Below are positions 52,539 to 61,024 of a DNA stretch of 64,000 bases, piece by piece; position 1 is the first letter of the stretch, and each line of letters opens with the position of its first letter. The notes below the pieces were generated by a model that saw nothing but the letters and a program-made list of their open reading frames with translations, did not search any database and had not been told where the DNA came from. The translations under genes were made by a program, and so were the position numbers. Source of the DNA: Candidatus Phycosocius bacilliformis (lineage in GTDB: Bacteria; Pseudomonadota; Alphaproteobacteria; Caulobacterales; Aquidulcibacteraceae); the NCBI RefSeq assembly GCF_003112735.1, contig NZ_BFBR01000004.1:1-64000 (forward strand), read 5' to 3'.

Positions 52539-53297
52539 CTAGCGGCCTAGGCGGCGCTCCCAATATTTGGCGAGCCGCAAATAGCGATAAAACGCGTAAT
52601 TCATTGCCGTCATGAAGCCGTAGAGGCCGCGGACAAAGTGTCGGCGCGCGACATAGGCCTTGAGAAAGGCTAATGGAAATTCGAGGATCAGCCGCAATCC
52701 CGCGATTTTGCGTCCTTTGCGGTCCAGATCATCAGCCTGCATGTCGGCATAGGCGTTGAGCTTGATTAACTCATGACCGAGTGAGCGGATCGAGCGATGC
52801 TCGATGATTCCAGCCAGCCGCTGCACTTTGGTTCCTGCCACCAGATCAACACGGTCATGGACGGGCGAAGGTGAATAACGGCCTACTTTGCGGTGATAGA
52901 GCCGGACAGGATTCAATCGAAATGCCCAAGGATGGGGGCGGGGCTCGCCGGGGAACATTTCCACGATTTGGGTTTCAAACGCGGAAGGTGCCACATCGGG
53001 AGAAGATAATGCGTGTGTGATGGCGGTGGCCAATTCCTCGGTGACGACCTCATCCGCATCAATATTCAACATCCAGTCATGCCGACATTGGTCCTCGCCA
53101 AATTGCTTCTGCAAGCCATAGCCCGGCCAAGGATTGAAAATCACGCGGGCCCCCAGGCTTTCAGCCAAAGCTTGAGTTCCATCGGTCGAGCCTGAATCGA
53201 CCACAATGATATCATCAGACAAGTGGCGCACGGACTCCAATGTCCGTGCGAGTCGGTCGGCTTCATTTTTCGCGATGATGAAGACCGACAAAGCCAT
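52539..53297 (-). CDS. Glycosyltransferase family 2, LPS-core type
   Basis: 252 residues. GT-A fold: MALSVFIIAKNEADRLARTLESVRHLSDDIIVVDSGSTDGTQALAESLGARVIFNPWPGYGLQKQFG, with the DxD-like NIDADEVV and the later HRSIRSLGHELIKLNAYADMQADD. It resembles WaaE/KdtX-type beta-1,4-glucosyltransferases that decorate the LPS inner core. A GTG at 53303 with AAGGA upstream or at 53318 are alternative starts. It stands alone, divergent from the AraC gene. Confidence 0.88.
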   Translation of the reverse strand: MALSVFIIAKNEADRLARTLESVRHLSDDIIVVDSGSTDGTQALAESLGARVIFNPWPGYGLQKQFGEDQCRHDWMLNIDADEVVTEELATAITHALSSPDVAPSAFETQIVEMFPGEPRPHPWAFRLNPVRLYHRKVGRYSPSPVHDRVDLVAGTKVQRLAGIIEHRSIRSLGHELIKLNAYADMQADDLDRKGRKIAGLRLILEFPLAFLKAYVARRHFVRGLYGFMTAMNYAFYRYLRLAKYWERRLGR

Positions 53298-53517
53298 GGG
53301 CACGCGCAATTCCTTCACAAGGGGCGGAGGCCAACCAATGATCCAGCCAGCCTGTAGCCCATGTCAACGTTCACCGCGCGCTGGTCTAGCAGAGACTGGC
53401 GCGGGGCGTCGAGACAATATCTGGACAAGTCTCTTAGGCTTCTGCAAACTTGTGAAGCTTGCGGTGGCACGGCTCTGATCGGGACGACGCCCGCCGTCAT
53501 GAAAGGAAGTCAGGTCA

Positions 53518-54495
53518 TTGCCCTGCCGTATCAAGAGATCGTCTGTTCCAGTCCGCTATCTCATCGATCTGGTCGGACCTGAAGCTGCCCGCGGCCTGTT
53601 CACATTATCAGCCCTCGAATGGCCGGGGGCCGAGGCTGATATCTCGTTTGAACAAACTTGGAAGATTCTCAACAATAATATTCGCTTCAACCAGGACGAG
53701 ACGCACAGTCTGGCGTCTCGCCCGCACCGTCTTGGCACATTTGAAGTGCTCGCCGCCAGCATGAGCCAAGCTGATGATTTTGCTGATGGCTTGCGGCGGT
53801 TCCAGCATGCCTCAGACCTGATTAACTCCGAGGTCCTGCTCCATCATGAACTAAGCCGCAACGGCCTGCGCGTATCGGTCAATTGCCCTTCTATGCCGAA
53901 GCCGGCCGGCGATCTTTACAATGAGATCTGGCTGATGATGCTGCATTGCCTGTGTGTGTGGCTGACCAATGGGGCCATCCCGGTGCGTTGGATCGAATTG
54001 CCGCGCCATGGCACAGCCGATCTTGGCACCATGCTCTGTCTGTTGGACCGACCGGTGCGGCTGACCAAGTCGGAAAGGGTGGTAATCGTCTATGCGCCCA
54101 GTGCCGCGCACGCCGCCCTCCATAGCCGTAAAATCCAACATTATGAGGAAGAGGCTGAAGCCATTTACCGCGGCCTCGCCCAAGCCGCCCAAGCCCACAA
54201 CTTGGTTTCTGCGGACCACGATTTTGTCGATCTGGTGAATAAGGCTTTTGATGGCGGACAGATGCACCAAGGCAGCATTGCCCGACAATTGGGTGTTTCA
54301 ACTGCGACGCTGCGTCGTCAATTGAGTTTCCAAGGGACGAGTTTCAGGAGCCTTCTGGAAGTCCATCGCCAGTGCAACGATCAGGCTCATAGTGCGGCCC
54401 ATGTCCACAGCGAGCAGGCCGCCCAGCTTCTTGGCTATTCAGACAGCCGTAGCCTGCGCCGAGCGCGGCAGAGATGGCGGCGACAAACCGTCTAA
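53518..54495 (+). CDS. AraC-family regulator with Arabinose_bd-type N-terminal domain
   Basis: 325 residues starting at TTG (53518), with AAGGAAG upstream. N-terminal ~190 residues are of the OruR/ArgR-like kind (FEQTWKILNNNIRFNQDETHSL, GDLYNEIWLMMLHCLCVWLTNGAIPVRWIELPR). The C-terminal AraC domain follows (GSIARQLGVSTATLRRQLSFQGTSFRSLLEVHRQ, then QAAQLLGYSDSRSLRRARQRWRRQTV). It precedes the TonB receptor at 54602 by 106 bp and probably regulates the receptor-esterase genes. Confidence 0.88.
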   Translation: MPCRIKRSSVPVRYLIDLVGPEAARGLFTLSALEWPGAEADISFEQTWKILNNNIRFNQDETHSLASRPHRLGTFEVLAASMSQADDFADGLRRFQHASDLINSEVLLHHELSRNGLRVSVNCPSMPKPAGDLYNEIWLMMLHCLCVWLTNGAIPVRWIELPRHGTADLGTMLCLLDRPVRLTKSERVVIVYAPSAAHAALHSRKIQHYEEEAEAIYRGLAQAAQAHNLVSADHDFVDLVNKAFDGGQMHQGSIARQLGVSTATLRRQLSFQGTSFRSLLEVHRQCNDQAHSAAHVHSEQAAQLLGYSDSRSLRRARQRWRRQTV

Positions 54496-54601
54496 CCGAC
54501 CTCAGAATTGAGCGAAAATGTCCGCCCCATGTGGGCGAATGCGTCCTTCCCGATCCGCAAACTCAGCTCCATGCTCGCCTCAAAAACAGAGGGGAAACGC
54601 A

Positions 54602-56806
54602 ATGACGAGCATTCGACCAATTCGGCGCACCATCTTGGCACAATCTGGCGGGCTTGCTGTGCTGGCAGCCAGCTGGACCTTAATCCCGGCATTGGCACTG
54701 GCCCAGAACGCCACCGCGCCTGACAAAGCCGCTGAAACAATCCCCGAAACCATTATCGTCACCGCCCAAAAGCGCAGCACGGTGCTGCTGGATACAGCCG
54801 ACACCATTACAGCGATCAGCGGCAAGGATTTGCGCGCCACCGGTGGCGCTGGCTTTGCCGATCTGGGTGCCGAAGTCCCAAGTCTCGCCTATACGTCCAA
54901 TTTTGGCATCAGCCAGATTTACATCCGTGGTGTGGGTAACTCCTTCTTCAATCCAGGCGGGGATCCGGGTGTCGCGCTCTATGCCGACGGCGTTTATTTG
55001 TCCGATCAGGAAGCAACCGGCGTGGCCTTCCTCGACATCTCCCGCATCGAAGTTCTCCGCGGGCCGCAGGGCGCGCTCTATGGCCGCAATGCAACCGGCG
55101 GCGCGATCAATTTGGTCTCCCGGCGCCCAACACAGACATTTGAGGGCGAAGCCGTGCTCACTGTCGGCGATTTCGGTCGTCTTGAAGGACAACTGACATT
55201 ATCTGGCCCATTCAGTGATCGGGTCCGCGGCCGCTTGGCCATTGAGCACAAGAGCCTGGAAGGCTTTGCCACCAATATGTTGGCATCAGGTCCAGATCAT
55301 TTTGACGATGAAGGCCTAACATCTGCACGCGCCCAGATTGAGGCTGATGTGGGCGGCGGGACGCTACGTCTGATCGCGTCGGGCTTGAAGCAAGACAATA
55401 ATGGACCAGCCCTGAAAATCCTGCCCGATCCCTTCCCCCAGCCTGCTGAACTTCTCTATGGCGTTCGCCCGCCAGCAGCACCACGAACATTGGTCTCTGA
55501 GCTTGGAACGAACGAGCGGGAAGTCAAAAGCCTATCTGGCATTTTTGAGCGCAGCTTCGACAGTTTCCAGCTGACCATGATTGGCGATGTGCGGACAAGT
55601 GACCGGGCCATCACCTATGACCAAGATGGCACCAATAGACCAGTCGCTGTGACCACGCTGGACACCCAAAGCGACCAAAAGAGTTTTGAAGTCTATGCCG
55701 CTTCAGCCAAGGGTGCGCGCTTTGATTGGTTGGTAGGGGCAACCGCCATGCGGTTTGACCAGTCGCGTGTCACAACCGTCCCAGGCCAATTGCCCGGTGC
55801 GTTCCTTAACCCGGCGCTCCCTCTCAATTTTCCCATCCCGTTCCGCTTTACCGGCGGCGGCGATCTGGAGGCGACATCCTGGGCCGCTTATGGCGAAGTG
55901 GGTTACAAGCTCAATGAAAGCCTCACAGCCCGCGGCGGGGTCCGCTATAATGCGGACGAGAAAAAGATTGATGAGTTTCTCGACTTCTTCACCCTAACAC
56001 GCGGATCTCAATCCAAATCCTGGTCGAAAGTCAGTGGCAAAGCCACATTGGAGTGGCGACCCAAAGATGATCTTCTGGTCTATGGGTCTGTGTCGTCCGG
56101 CTTTAAGGCCGGGGCGCTGAATCTGGGGGCCTTCACACCCGCAGTCCGGCCCGAGACGATCGATAATGCCGAACTGGGCCTCAAACTGACCGGGGGCGGG
56201 CAGCGGCCCTCCTTGACCCTGGCTGTCTTCAACAGCCGATATAGCGATCTGCAAGTGGTGCAGATCGGCCCTTTGAGCCAGATTTTGGCCAATGCCGCCG
56301 AAGCAACAATTCAAGGCCTTGAAGGAGAGGTCAGTATCAGGCCGACACCGGAATGGACTCTCTCGGCCAATATCTCGCTCTTGGATGCCAGCTTTGACCG
56401 CTTTACCACCACCGATCCCCGGCGCGGCTTTGCGGCGTTCGACTTGAAGGGTAAGTCTTTGCCCCTGGTCAGCGATGTTACAGGCGGGGTCAGGCTGCAA
56501 TGGCGCAAACCCTTGGATAGCGGGGCGGTTGTCATGGCCCATCTGGCGGCTTCATGGCGGTCTGACTTTTATTTCACCGAGTTCAATACCCCGGATGCCG
56601 AGCAAAAGGGCTATGGCAAACTTGACCTTGGCCTCAGCTGGACCTCACCCACAGGCGGCCTGACCCTTTCAGCCTATGGCCGTAACTTGACCGACGAGAC
56701 CACCCTGTCGAGCCTGTCAGTTGTCTCCCCGCTACTGGGGTCCTTGCGGGTTGCCTCTTATGACCCACCCAGGCACTTCGGTGTCTCGATTGCCCGCAAC
56801 TTCTAA
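54602..56806 (+). CDS. TonB-dependent outer-membrane receptor
   Basis: 734 residues from the ATG at 54602 (GAGGGGAAA upstream). Signal peptide (about 1-35), TonB box region (ETIIVTAQKRS), plug domain (DTITAISGKDLRATGG...YIRGVGNSFF...VALYADGVYLSDQ...EVLRGPQGALYGRNATGGAINLVSRRP) and a beta-barrel ending in a terminal Phe (FGVSIARNF). It is of the iron-complex or organic-nutrient uptake class. The ATG of the esterase-like gene follows the stop directly, so uptake and hydrolysis of an ester-type substrate are likely linked. Confidence 0.95.
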   Translation: MTSIRPIRRTILAQSGGLAVLAASWTLIPALALAQNATAPDKAAETIPETIIVTAQKRSTVLLDTADTITAISGKDLRATGGAGFADLGAEVPSLAYTSNFGISQIYIRGVGNSFFNPGGDPGVALYADGVYLSDQEATGVAFLDISRIEVLRGPQGALYGRNATGGAINLVSRRPTQTFEGEAVLTVGDFGRLEGQLTLSGPFSDRVRGRLAIEHKSLEGFATNMLASGPDHFDDEGLTSARAQIEADVGGGTLRLIASGLKQDNNGPALKILPDPFPQPAELLYGVRPPAAPRTLVSELGTNEREVKSLSGIFERSFDSFQLTMIGDVRTSDRAITYDQDGTNRPVAVTTLDTQSDQKSFEVYAASAKGARFDWLVGATAMRFDQSRVTTVPGQLPGAFLNPALPLNFPIPFRFTGGGDLEATSWAAYGEVGYKLNESLTARGGVRYNADEKKIDEFLDFFTLTRGSQSKSWSKVSGKATLEWRPKDDLLVYGSVSSGFKAGALNLGAFTPAVRPETIDNAELGLKLTGGGQRPSLTLAVFNSRYSDLQVVQIGPLSQILANAAEATIQGLEGEVSIRPTPEWTLSANISLLDASFDRFTTTDPRRGFAAFDLKGKSLPLVSDVTGGVRLQWRKPLDSGAVVMAHLAASWRSDFYFTEFNTPDAEQKGYGKLDLGLSWTSPTGGLTLSAYGRNLTDETTLSSLSVVSPLLGSLRVASYDPPRHFGVSIARNF

Positions 56807-57736
56807 ATGAGACCCAATATGGCCAACCGCCCGCGCAGAGACTTGCTGGATGATTTGTTCACGCATCTGGCCACACCTCCTGATGCCGCCAATCCAATAG
56901 AGGCCGCCCGCTCCCATGCAGACAATTATGGTCGCGGGGAAGTTGGAACGGGATTGTCACAATGCCGAATTCACATGGTCCAGATCAGCGGTCGTGCGGG
57001 GGAGTGGTTGGTCCCGCCTGAGGCAGTGCCGGGCAAACGGCTCGTCCACCTCCATGGCGGAGGCTGGATTGCCGGATCATTGGCAAGCCATCGCGCCATG
57101 CTGGCGGAATTGGCGGTGGCCACGCAGGCCAGTGTTCTGGCAATCGATTACAGACTGGCTCCCGAACACCCGTTTCCGGCCGGACTGCAAGATTGTGTCG
57201 CCGCCTTTGATCATGCCGCACGCTTTGGCCCCGACGGGGCTGAAACTGCCAGCCATCTTTGGCTGTCAGGGGATTCGGCTGGCGGCAATCTTGCCGCCGC
57301 TGCAGTCCTGCAGATGATTCAAGCCAAGGCCCGTCTGCCAGACCGCCTCGTGCTGATGAGTCCATTTCTGGCGACAGGCCCCTGCCCGACCGCCCTTGCC
57401 AGTCCGCTGCGGGACCCAGTCGTTAGCCTTGACGGCATGGCCCAGGTCCGAAGCTTTTATGCCCCTGAAACCTCACCCCATGATCCACTGGTGGAGCCAT
57501 TACGGGCCACCCCTGACCTGTTGGCGCGTTTCCCACCTTGTGTGATCCAAGTCAGCTCTGCTGAAGCCCTGCGTGATCAAGCCATCAGCTTTGCCGATCA
57601 ATTATGGGCCAATGGCGTTGAAGCCCGCCTCAGCATTTGGCCGGGCCTGCCCCATGTCTGGCAGATTTTTGTCGCCTCCTCGCCCGATGCCCGCAATGCT
57701 TTGACCGAGGCCGCCTGCTTTCTGGCAGCGAACTGA
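56807..57736 (+). CDS. Alpha/beta hydrolase, HSL (hormone-sensitive lipase) family
   Basis: 309 residues. The HGGGW motif (LVHLHGGGWIAGS) forms the oxyanion hole, the nucleophile Ser sits in SGDSAGGNLAAA, Asp is in the DPLVEPL region and His in LPHVWQIF. It hydrolyses short-chain esters; there is no signal peptide, so it acts in the cytosol. Its ATG directly follows the TonB receptor stop (TAA-ATG). Confidence 0.93.
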   Translation: MRPNMANRPRRDLLDDLFTHLATPPDAANPIEAARSHADNYGRGEVGTGLSQCRIHMVQISGRAGEWLVPPEAVPGKRLVHLHGGGWIAGSLASHRAMLAELAVATQASVLAIDYRLAPEHPFPAGLQDCVAAFDHAARFGPDGAETASHLWLSGDSAGGNLAAAAVLQMIQAKARLPDRLVLMSPFLATGPCPTALASPLRDPVVSLDGMAQVRSFYAPETSPHDPLVEPLRATPDLLARFPPCVIQVSSAEALRDQAISFADQLWANGVEARLSIWPGLPHVWQIFVASSPDARNALTEAACFLAAN

Positions 57737-57781
57737 AAAGCAACCCTCGCTTCCCGTCCGCCTACGCCCTACATTGACGCT

Positions 57782-59128
57782 ATGGCGGAAGATCGTGAGC
57801 GCAATCGTTTGAGTGGGCGGCTGAGCCGGGTGGCACGGGTCGGCGTCAATATGGGTGCGGCGGCGGCCACATTTGGTGCCCAGCGACTGGTGGGCGGCAG
57901 CGAGGCGGATCGCAATATCGCGGTTGCTTTGCGCCAGGCGCTAGGCAAAACCCGCGGCCCCTTGATGAAGGTAGCCCAGATTCTCGCCACCATCCCAGAC
58001 TTTCTGCCGCCCGATTATGCCGAAGAGTTGGCAGCATTACAATCCAATGCTCCGTCGATGGGCTGGCCTTTCGTCAAGCGCCGAATGCGGGCCGAATTGG
58101 GTCCGGACTGGGAGACGCGCTTTGCCCGCTTTGAACCCGAAGCCGCTCATGCGGCATCGCTGGGACAAGTGCACCGCGCAAACCTGCATGATGGGCGCCC
58201 TGTCGCCTGCAAGCTGCAATATCCGGATATGGCCAGTGCGGTAGAGGCCGATGTTGCCCAATTGAAGTCGCTTCTCAGCCTGTTCAAAACCTTCGAGCGA
58301 TCACTCGACCCATCTGAAGCGGTTGAGGAAGTTACAGACCGGCTGCGGGAAGAATTGGATTATGTGCGCGAGGCTCAGCATATGCGCCTCTATGGCCAGT
58401 TGTTGGCCGACCAGCCTGACATCGCCTGTCCCGAACCGATTCTCGAACTTTCGACGGGGCGACTGCTCACCATGACGTGGCTGGATGGCGCGCCCCTCTT
58501 GAGCTTCAAATCCGCCCCGCAGGAGGAACGTGATCGCATCGCCACATTGCTGTTTAAAGCATGGTGGGTGCCGATGATGGCCACTGGCGTGATCCATGGC
58601 GACCCGCATCTGGGCAATTACTCTCTGACGGCGGGGGCAGGCCGCCTGAACCTCCTCGACTTTGGCTGTGTCAGGATTTTCCCGCCGCGCTTTGTTGCAG
58701 GCGTTGTGCAGCTCTATCTGTCGCTGGAAAAGAATGATTTTGATGGCACGATGGCAGCTTATGAAATCTGGGGCTTTAAGGGTCTGACCCGGCCATTGGC
58801 CGAGGTCCTCAATGTCTGGGCCCGCTTTATCTATGCGCCCCTGCTCGACAACCGGGTACGCACGGTTGCCGACGGTGTGGCACCGGGTGACTATGGCCGT
58901 CGGGAGGCTTTTGAAGTACGCAATCTCTTGCAAAAGCATGGCCCTGTGACCATCCCGCGTGAGTTCGTTTTCATGGACAGAGCCGCCATCGGATTGGGTG
59001 CTGCCTATCTGCATCTGGGTGCCAAACTCAATTTCTACGAGTTGTTTCAGAGTTCCATCGCTGGGTTTGATGAGGCTGAATTGGGCCTTCGCCAGGATAA
59101 AGCCTTGGCGGCAGTCGGCTTGCGCTGA
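57782..59128 (+). CDS. ABC1/AarF/UbiB-family atypical kinase
   Basis: 448 residues. The conserved UbiB-family KxGQ-type motif appears here as GPLMKVAQILATIPDFLPP, and the AAHAASLGQVHRANLHDGRPVACKLQYPD stretch holds the Ala-rich nucleotide loop and the catalytic Lys. HGDPHLGNYSLTAG and LLDFGCVR are the catalytic HxDxHxGN and DFG motifs. ABC1 kinases assist ubiquinone biosynthesis or lipid-soluble cofactor transport. The KxGQ Gly is replaced by Ala here. Lies 45 bp after the HSL-type hydrolase. Confidence 0.92.
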   Translation: MAEDRERNRLSGRLSRVARVGVNMGAAAATFGAQRLVGGSEADRNIAVALRQALGKTRGPLMKVAQILATIPDFLPPDYAEELAALQSNAPSMGWPFVKRRMRAELGPDWETRFARFEPEAAHAASLGQVHRANLHDGRPVACKLQYPDMASAVEADVAQLKSLLSLFKTFERSLDPSEAVEEVTDRLREELDYVREAQHMRLYGQLLADQPDIACPEPILELSTGRLLTMTWLDGAPLLSFKSAPQEERDRIATLLFKAWWVPMMATGVIHGDPHLGNYSLTAGAGRLNLLDFGCVRIFPPRFVAGVVQLYLSLEKNDFDGTMAAYEIWGFKGLTRPLAEVLNVWARFIYAPLLDNRVRTVADGVAPGDYGRREAFEVRNLLQKHGPVTIPREFVFMDRAAIGLGAAYLHLGAKLNFYELFQSSIAGFDEAELGLRQDKALAAVGLR

Positions 59129-59195
59129 CATCTTTGCTTGGCTTGACGCAAGGTCACGGCTTGTCCAAGTGCGCGCAAAAGGCCATGTCGGGGGC

Positions 59196-60200
59196 ATGTC
59201 TCACCCCAGTCCTCAACAGATCGTGCGCGCCGAACTTTCCTCGGTGCCGGAAGTTGCCGACCCCAAACGCGATGTTGGGCTTTTGGAAGCCTATGGGGGC
59301 GCAGCACCGCCCTATCCAGGCTGGGCGCTAGACGCGATCGCGAACACCCCTGAGCGGGCATGGTTTGAGGTGGACGGCGCGCGGATTGAACTCTTGATCT
59401 GGGGAACCCACGGCCAACCGGGTGTCTTATTGCTGCATGGCAATGGTGCCCATGCTGGCTGGTGGAGCTTTATCGCGCCTTTTCTAGCCAAAGCAGGCTA
59501 CCGCGTCGCAGCCTTGTCCTTTTCCGGCATGGGCGGCTCAGACTGGCGTGATGTCTACCGGATGGACTTGTTTGTGGCTGAGGTCTTGGGGGCTTGCGCG
59601 GTCGCAGGCCTGGCTGCAAGCGGCAATCAACCGGTCATTGCCGCGCATTCATTCGGTGGGGTTCCAGCTATTGAGGCTGCATTGGCCGCACCCGACAAAA
59701 TCGGCGGCCTCATCTTGCTCGACAGTCCGATTGAGCCACCCGGCGAAGAATGGAAGGGCCCGCCCAAGCGGACGGCACCGAACCGGGTCTATGCCAGCCT
59801 GACTGAAGCGCTGGCGCGCTTTCGGCTGGCCCCACCCCAGCCATGTGACAATCACTGGGCGCTCGACCATATTGCACGCGGCTCCCTCAAGCAGGTCGAT
59901 GGGGGATGGACCTGGCAATTCGATCCGTTTTTGTGGAACAGCTTTTCTCCCATCGTCATGTCTGACCGGGCACCCCAGCTTAAAGTACCCTGCTATGTCA
60001 TTCGGGGCGGTCACTCATTTTTGATGGAGGATCGTGTGTTCAATTATATGAAGACCATCTTCCCGCCCAACACCGGATTCGTCACGATTCCAGAGGCTCA
60101 GCACCATGTTATGCTGGACCAACCGCTGGCAACCATAGCGGTATTGGAATCCAGTCTGGCTGGTATCGCCATCTTGCCTAAAGCCCCGATGCGCGGCTAA
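59196..60200 (+). CDS. Alpha/beta hydrolase fold protein
   Basis: 334 residues from the ATG at 59196. Classic alpha/beta hydrolase: GVLLLHGNGAHAGWWSFIAPFLAKAGYRVAALSFSGMGGSD, nucleophile Ser in AAHSFGGVPAIEA and the His in IPEAQHHVMLDQP. Substrate not evident; likely an esterase or epoxide-hydrolase type. Same direction as the ABC1 kinase, 67 bp downstream, and followed by the COX subunit IV gene. Confidence 0.9.
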   Translation: MSHPSPQQIVRAELSSVPEVADPKRDVGLLEAYGGAAPPYPGWALDAIANTPERAWFEVDGARIELLIWGTHGQPGVLLLHGNGAHAGWWSFIAPFLAKAGYRVAALSFSGMGGSDWRDVYRMDLFVAEVLGACAVAGLAASGNQPVIAAHSFGGVPAIEAALAAPDKIGGLILLDSPIEPPGEEWKGPPKRTAPNRVYASLTEALARFRLAPPQPCDNHWALDHIARGSLKQVDGGWTWQFDPFLWNSFSPIVMSDRAPQLKVPCYVIRGGHSFLMEDRVFNYMKTIFPPNTGFVTIPEAQHHVMLDQPLATIAVLESSLAGIAILPKAPMRG

Positions 60201-60223
60201 GAGGGGGCAGATGGAGAGTTCAC

Positions 60224-60532
60224 ATGGCCAGCCACAATGATCACTACACCCCCGGCGAAATGGATATTGCAGAGCAATCTGCGATGTATCAGTCCTTTCT
60301 GGTCGCAACTCAGTGGGGCTGTGTGCTGATTGGGGCCATGGTCTTGTGCATGGCGCTGATCTGGGGCGCGCATGTGCCGTGGCTGCAAGCCGTGCTGGGC
60401 TGTGGTGCTTTGTCGGTGGTTGCAGGCCTTGGCATGAAGATGGGCGGCAGCTTCACCATCACATCGGTTCTGATCACCATTATTGGCCTGATCGCCGGCG
60501 GCATTGCCACACTTGTGGCCATGTTGATCTAA
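60224..60532 (+). CDS. aa3-type cytochrome c oxidase subunit IV
   Basis: 102 residues. The N-terminal NDHYTPGEMDIAEQSAMYQSFLVATQWG is the alphaproteobacterial subunit IV signature, followed by about three membrane helices where the classical form has one, so it is longer than usual. It is a small subunit of the terminal aa3 oxidase whose main genes are elsewhere. Confidence 0.88.
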   Translation: MASHNDHYTPGEMDIAEQSAMYQSFLVATQWGCVLIGAMVLCMALIWGAHVPWLQAVLGCGALSVVAGLGMKMGGSFTITSVLITIIGLIAGGIATLVAMLI

Positions 60533-60670
60533 CTGCCCATTGGCCGGGGTGACCGCACACGGCACCAACTGATGCATGTGAGGCGATGATAAGCCGCTCA
60601 CTGGCATGTCAGGCACTGGTATTCTGGCCAGAACCGGTATCTAGTCTCAGCGAAGCGACGGAGCCGAGCG

Positions 60671-61024
60671 GTGGCGAAAGTACAGATTGAAATCAATGGG
60701 CGGCGCTATGCCATTGGCTGCGACGAGGGCCAAGAAGAGCATGTCATGCGTTTGGCCCGCTATTTTGATGAGCATGTCAAAAGGCTGGCAGGCTCTGTCG
60801 GCCAAATTGGCGATCAACGCCTGTTCCTGATGGGTGCCTTGATCGTTGCCGATGAGATGCATGATCTGAAACTGCGTCTCGATAAGGCCGAAGCCGAAAT
60901 TGCTCGCTTGAGCGATGTGCGCGCCCAAGCCGCCCAGGCCAGCCAAGACCCTGCACCCTTGGCCGCCCTCGACGGCGCGGCTGGACGCCTTGAGGCCCTA
61001 GCGGCCCGCCTCGAACAGGCCTGA
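60671..61024 (+). CDS. zapA: Cell division protein ZapA
   Basis: 117 residues, GTG start at 60671. VQIEINGRRYAIGCDEGQEEHVMRLARYFDEHVKRLAGSVGQIGDQRLFLMGALIVADEMHDLK matches ZapA, and the C-terminal half is a coiled coil. ZapA cross-links FtsZ filaments at the division ring. Its last 27 bp overlap the convergent helicase gene. The 138-bp gap before it shows no gene. Confidence 0.95.
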   Translation: MAKVQIEINGRRYAIGCDEGQEEHVMRLARYFDEHVKRLAGSVGQIGDQRLFLMGALIVADEMHDLKLRLDKAEAEIARLSDVRAQAAQASQDPAPLAALDGAAGRLEALAARLEQA

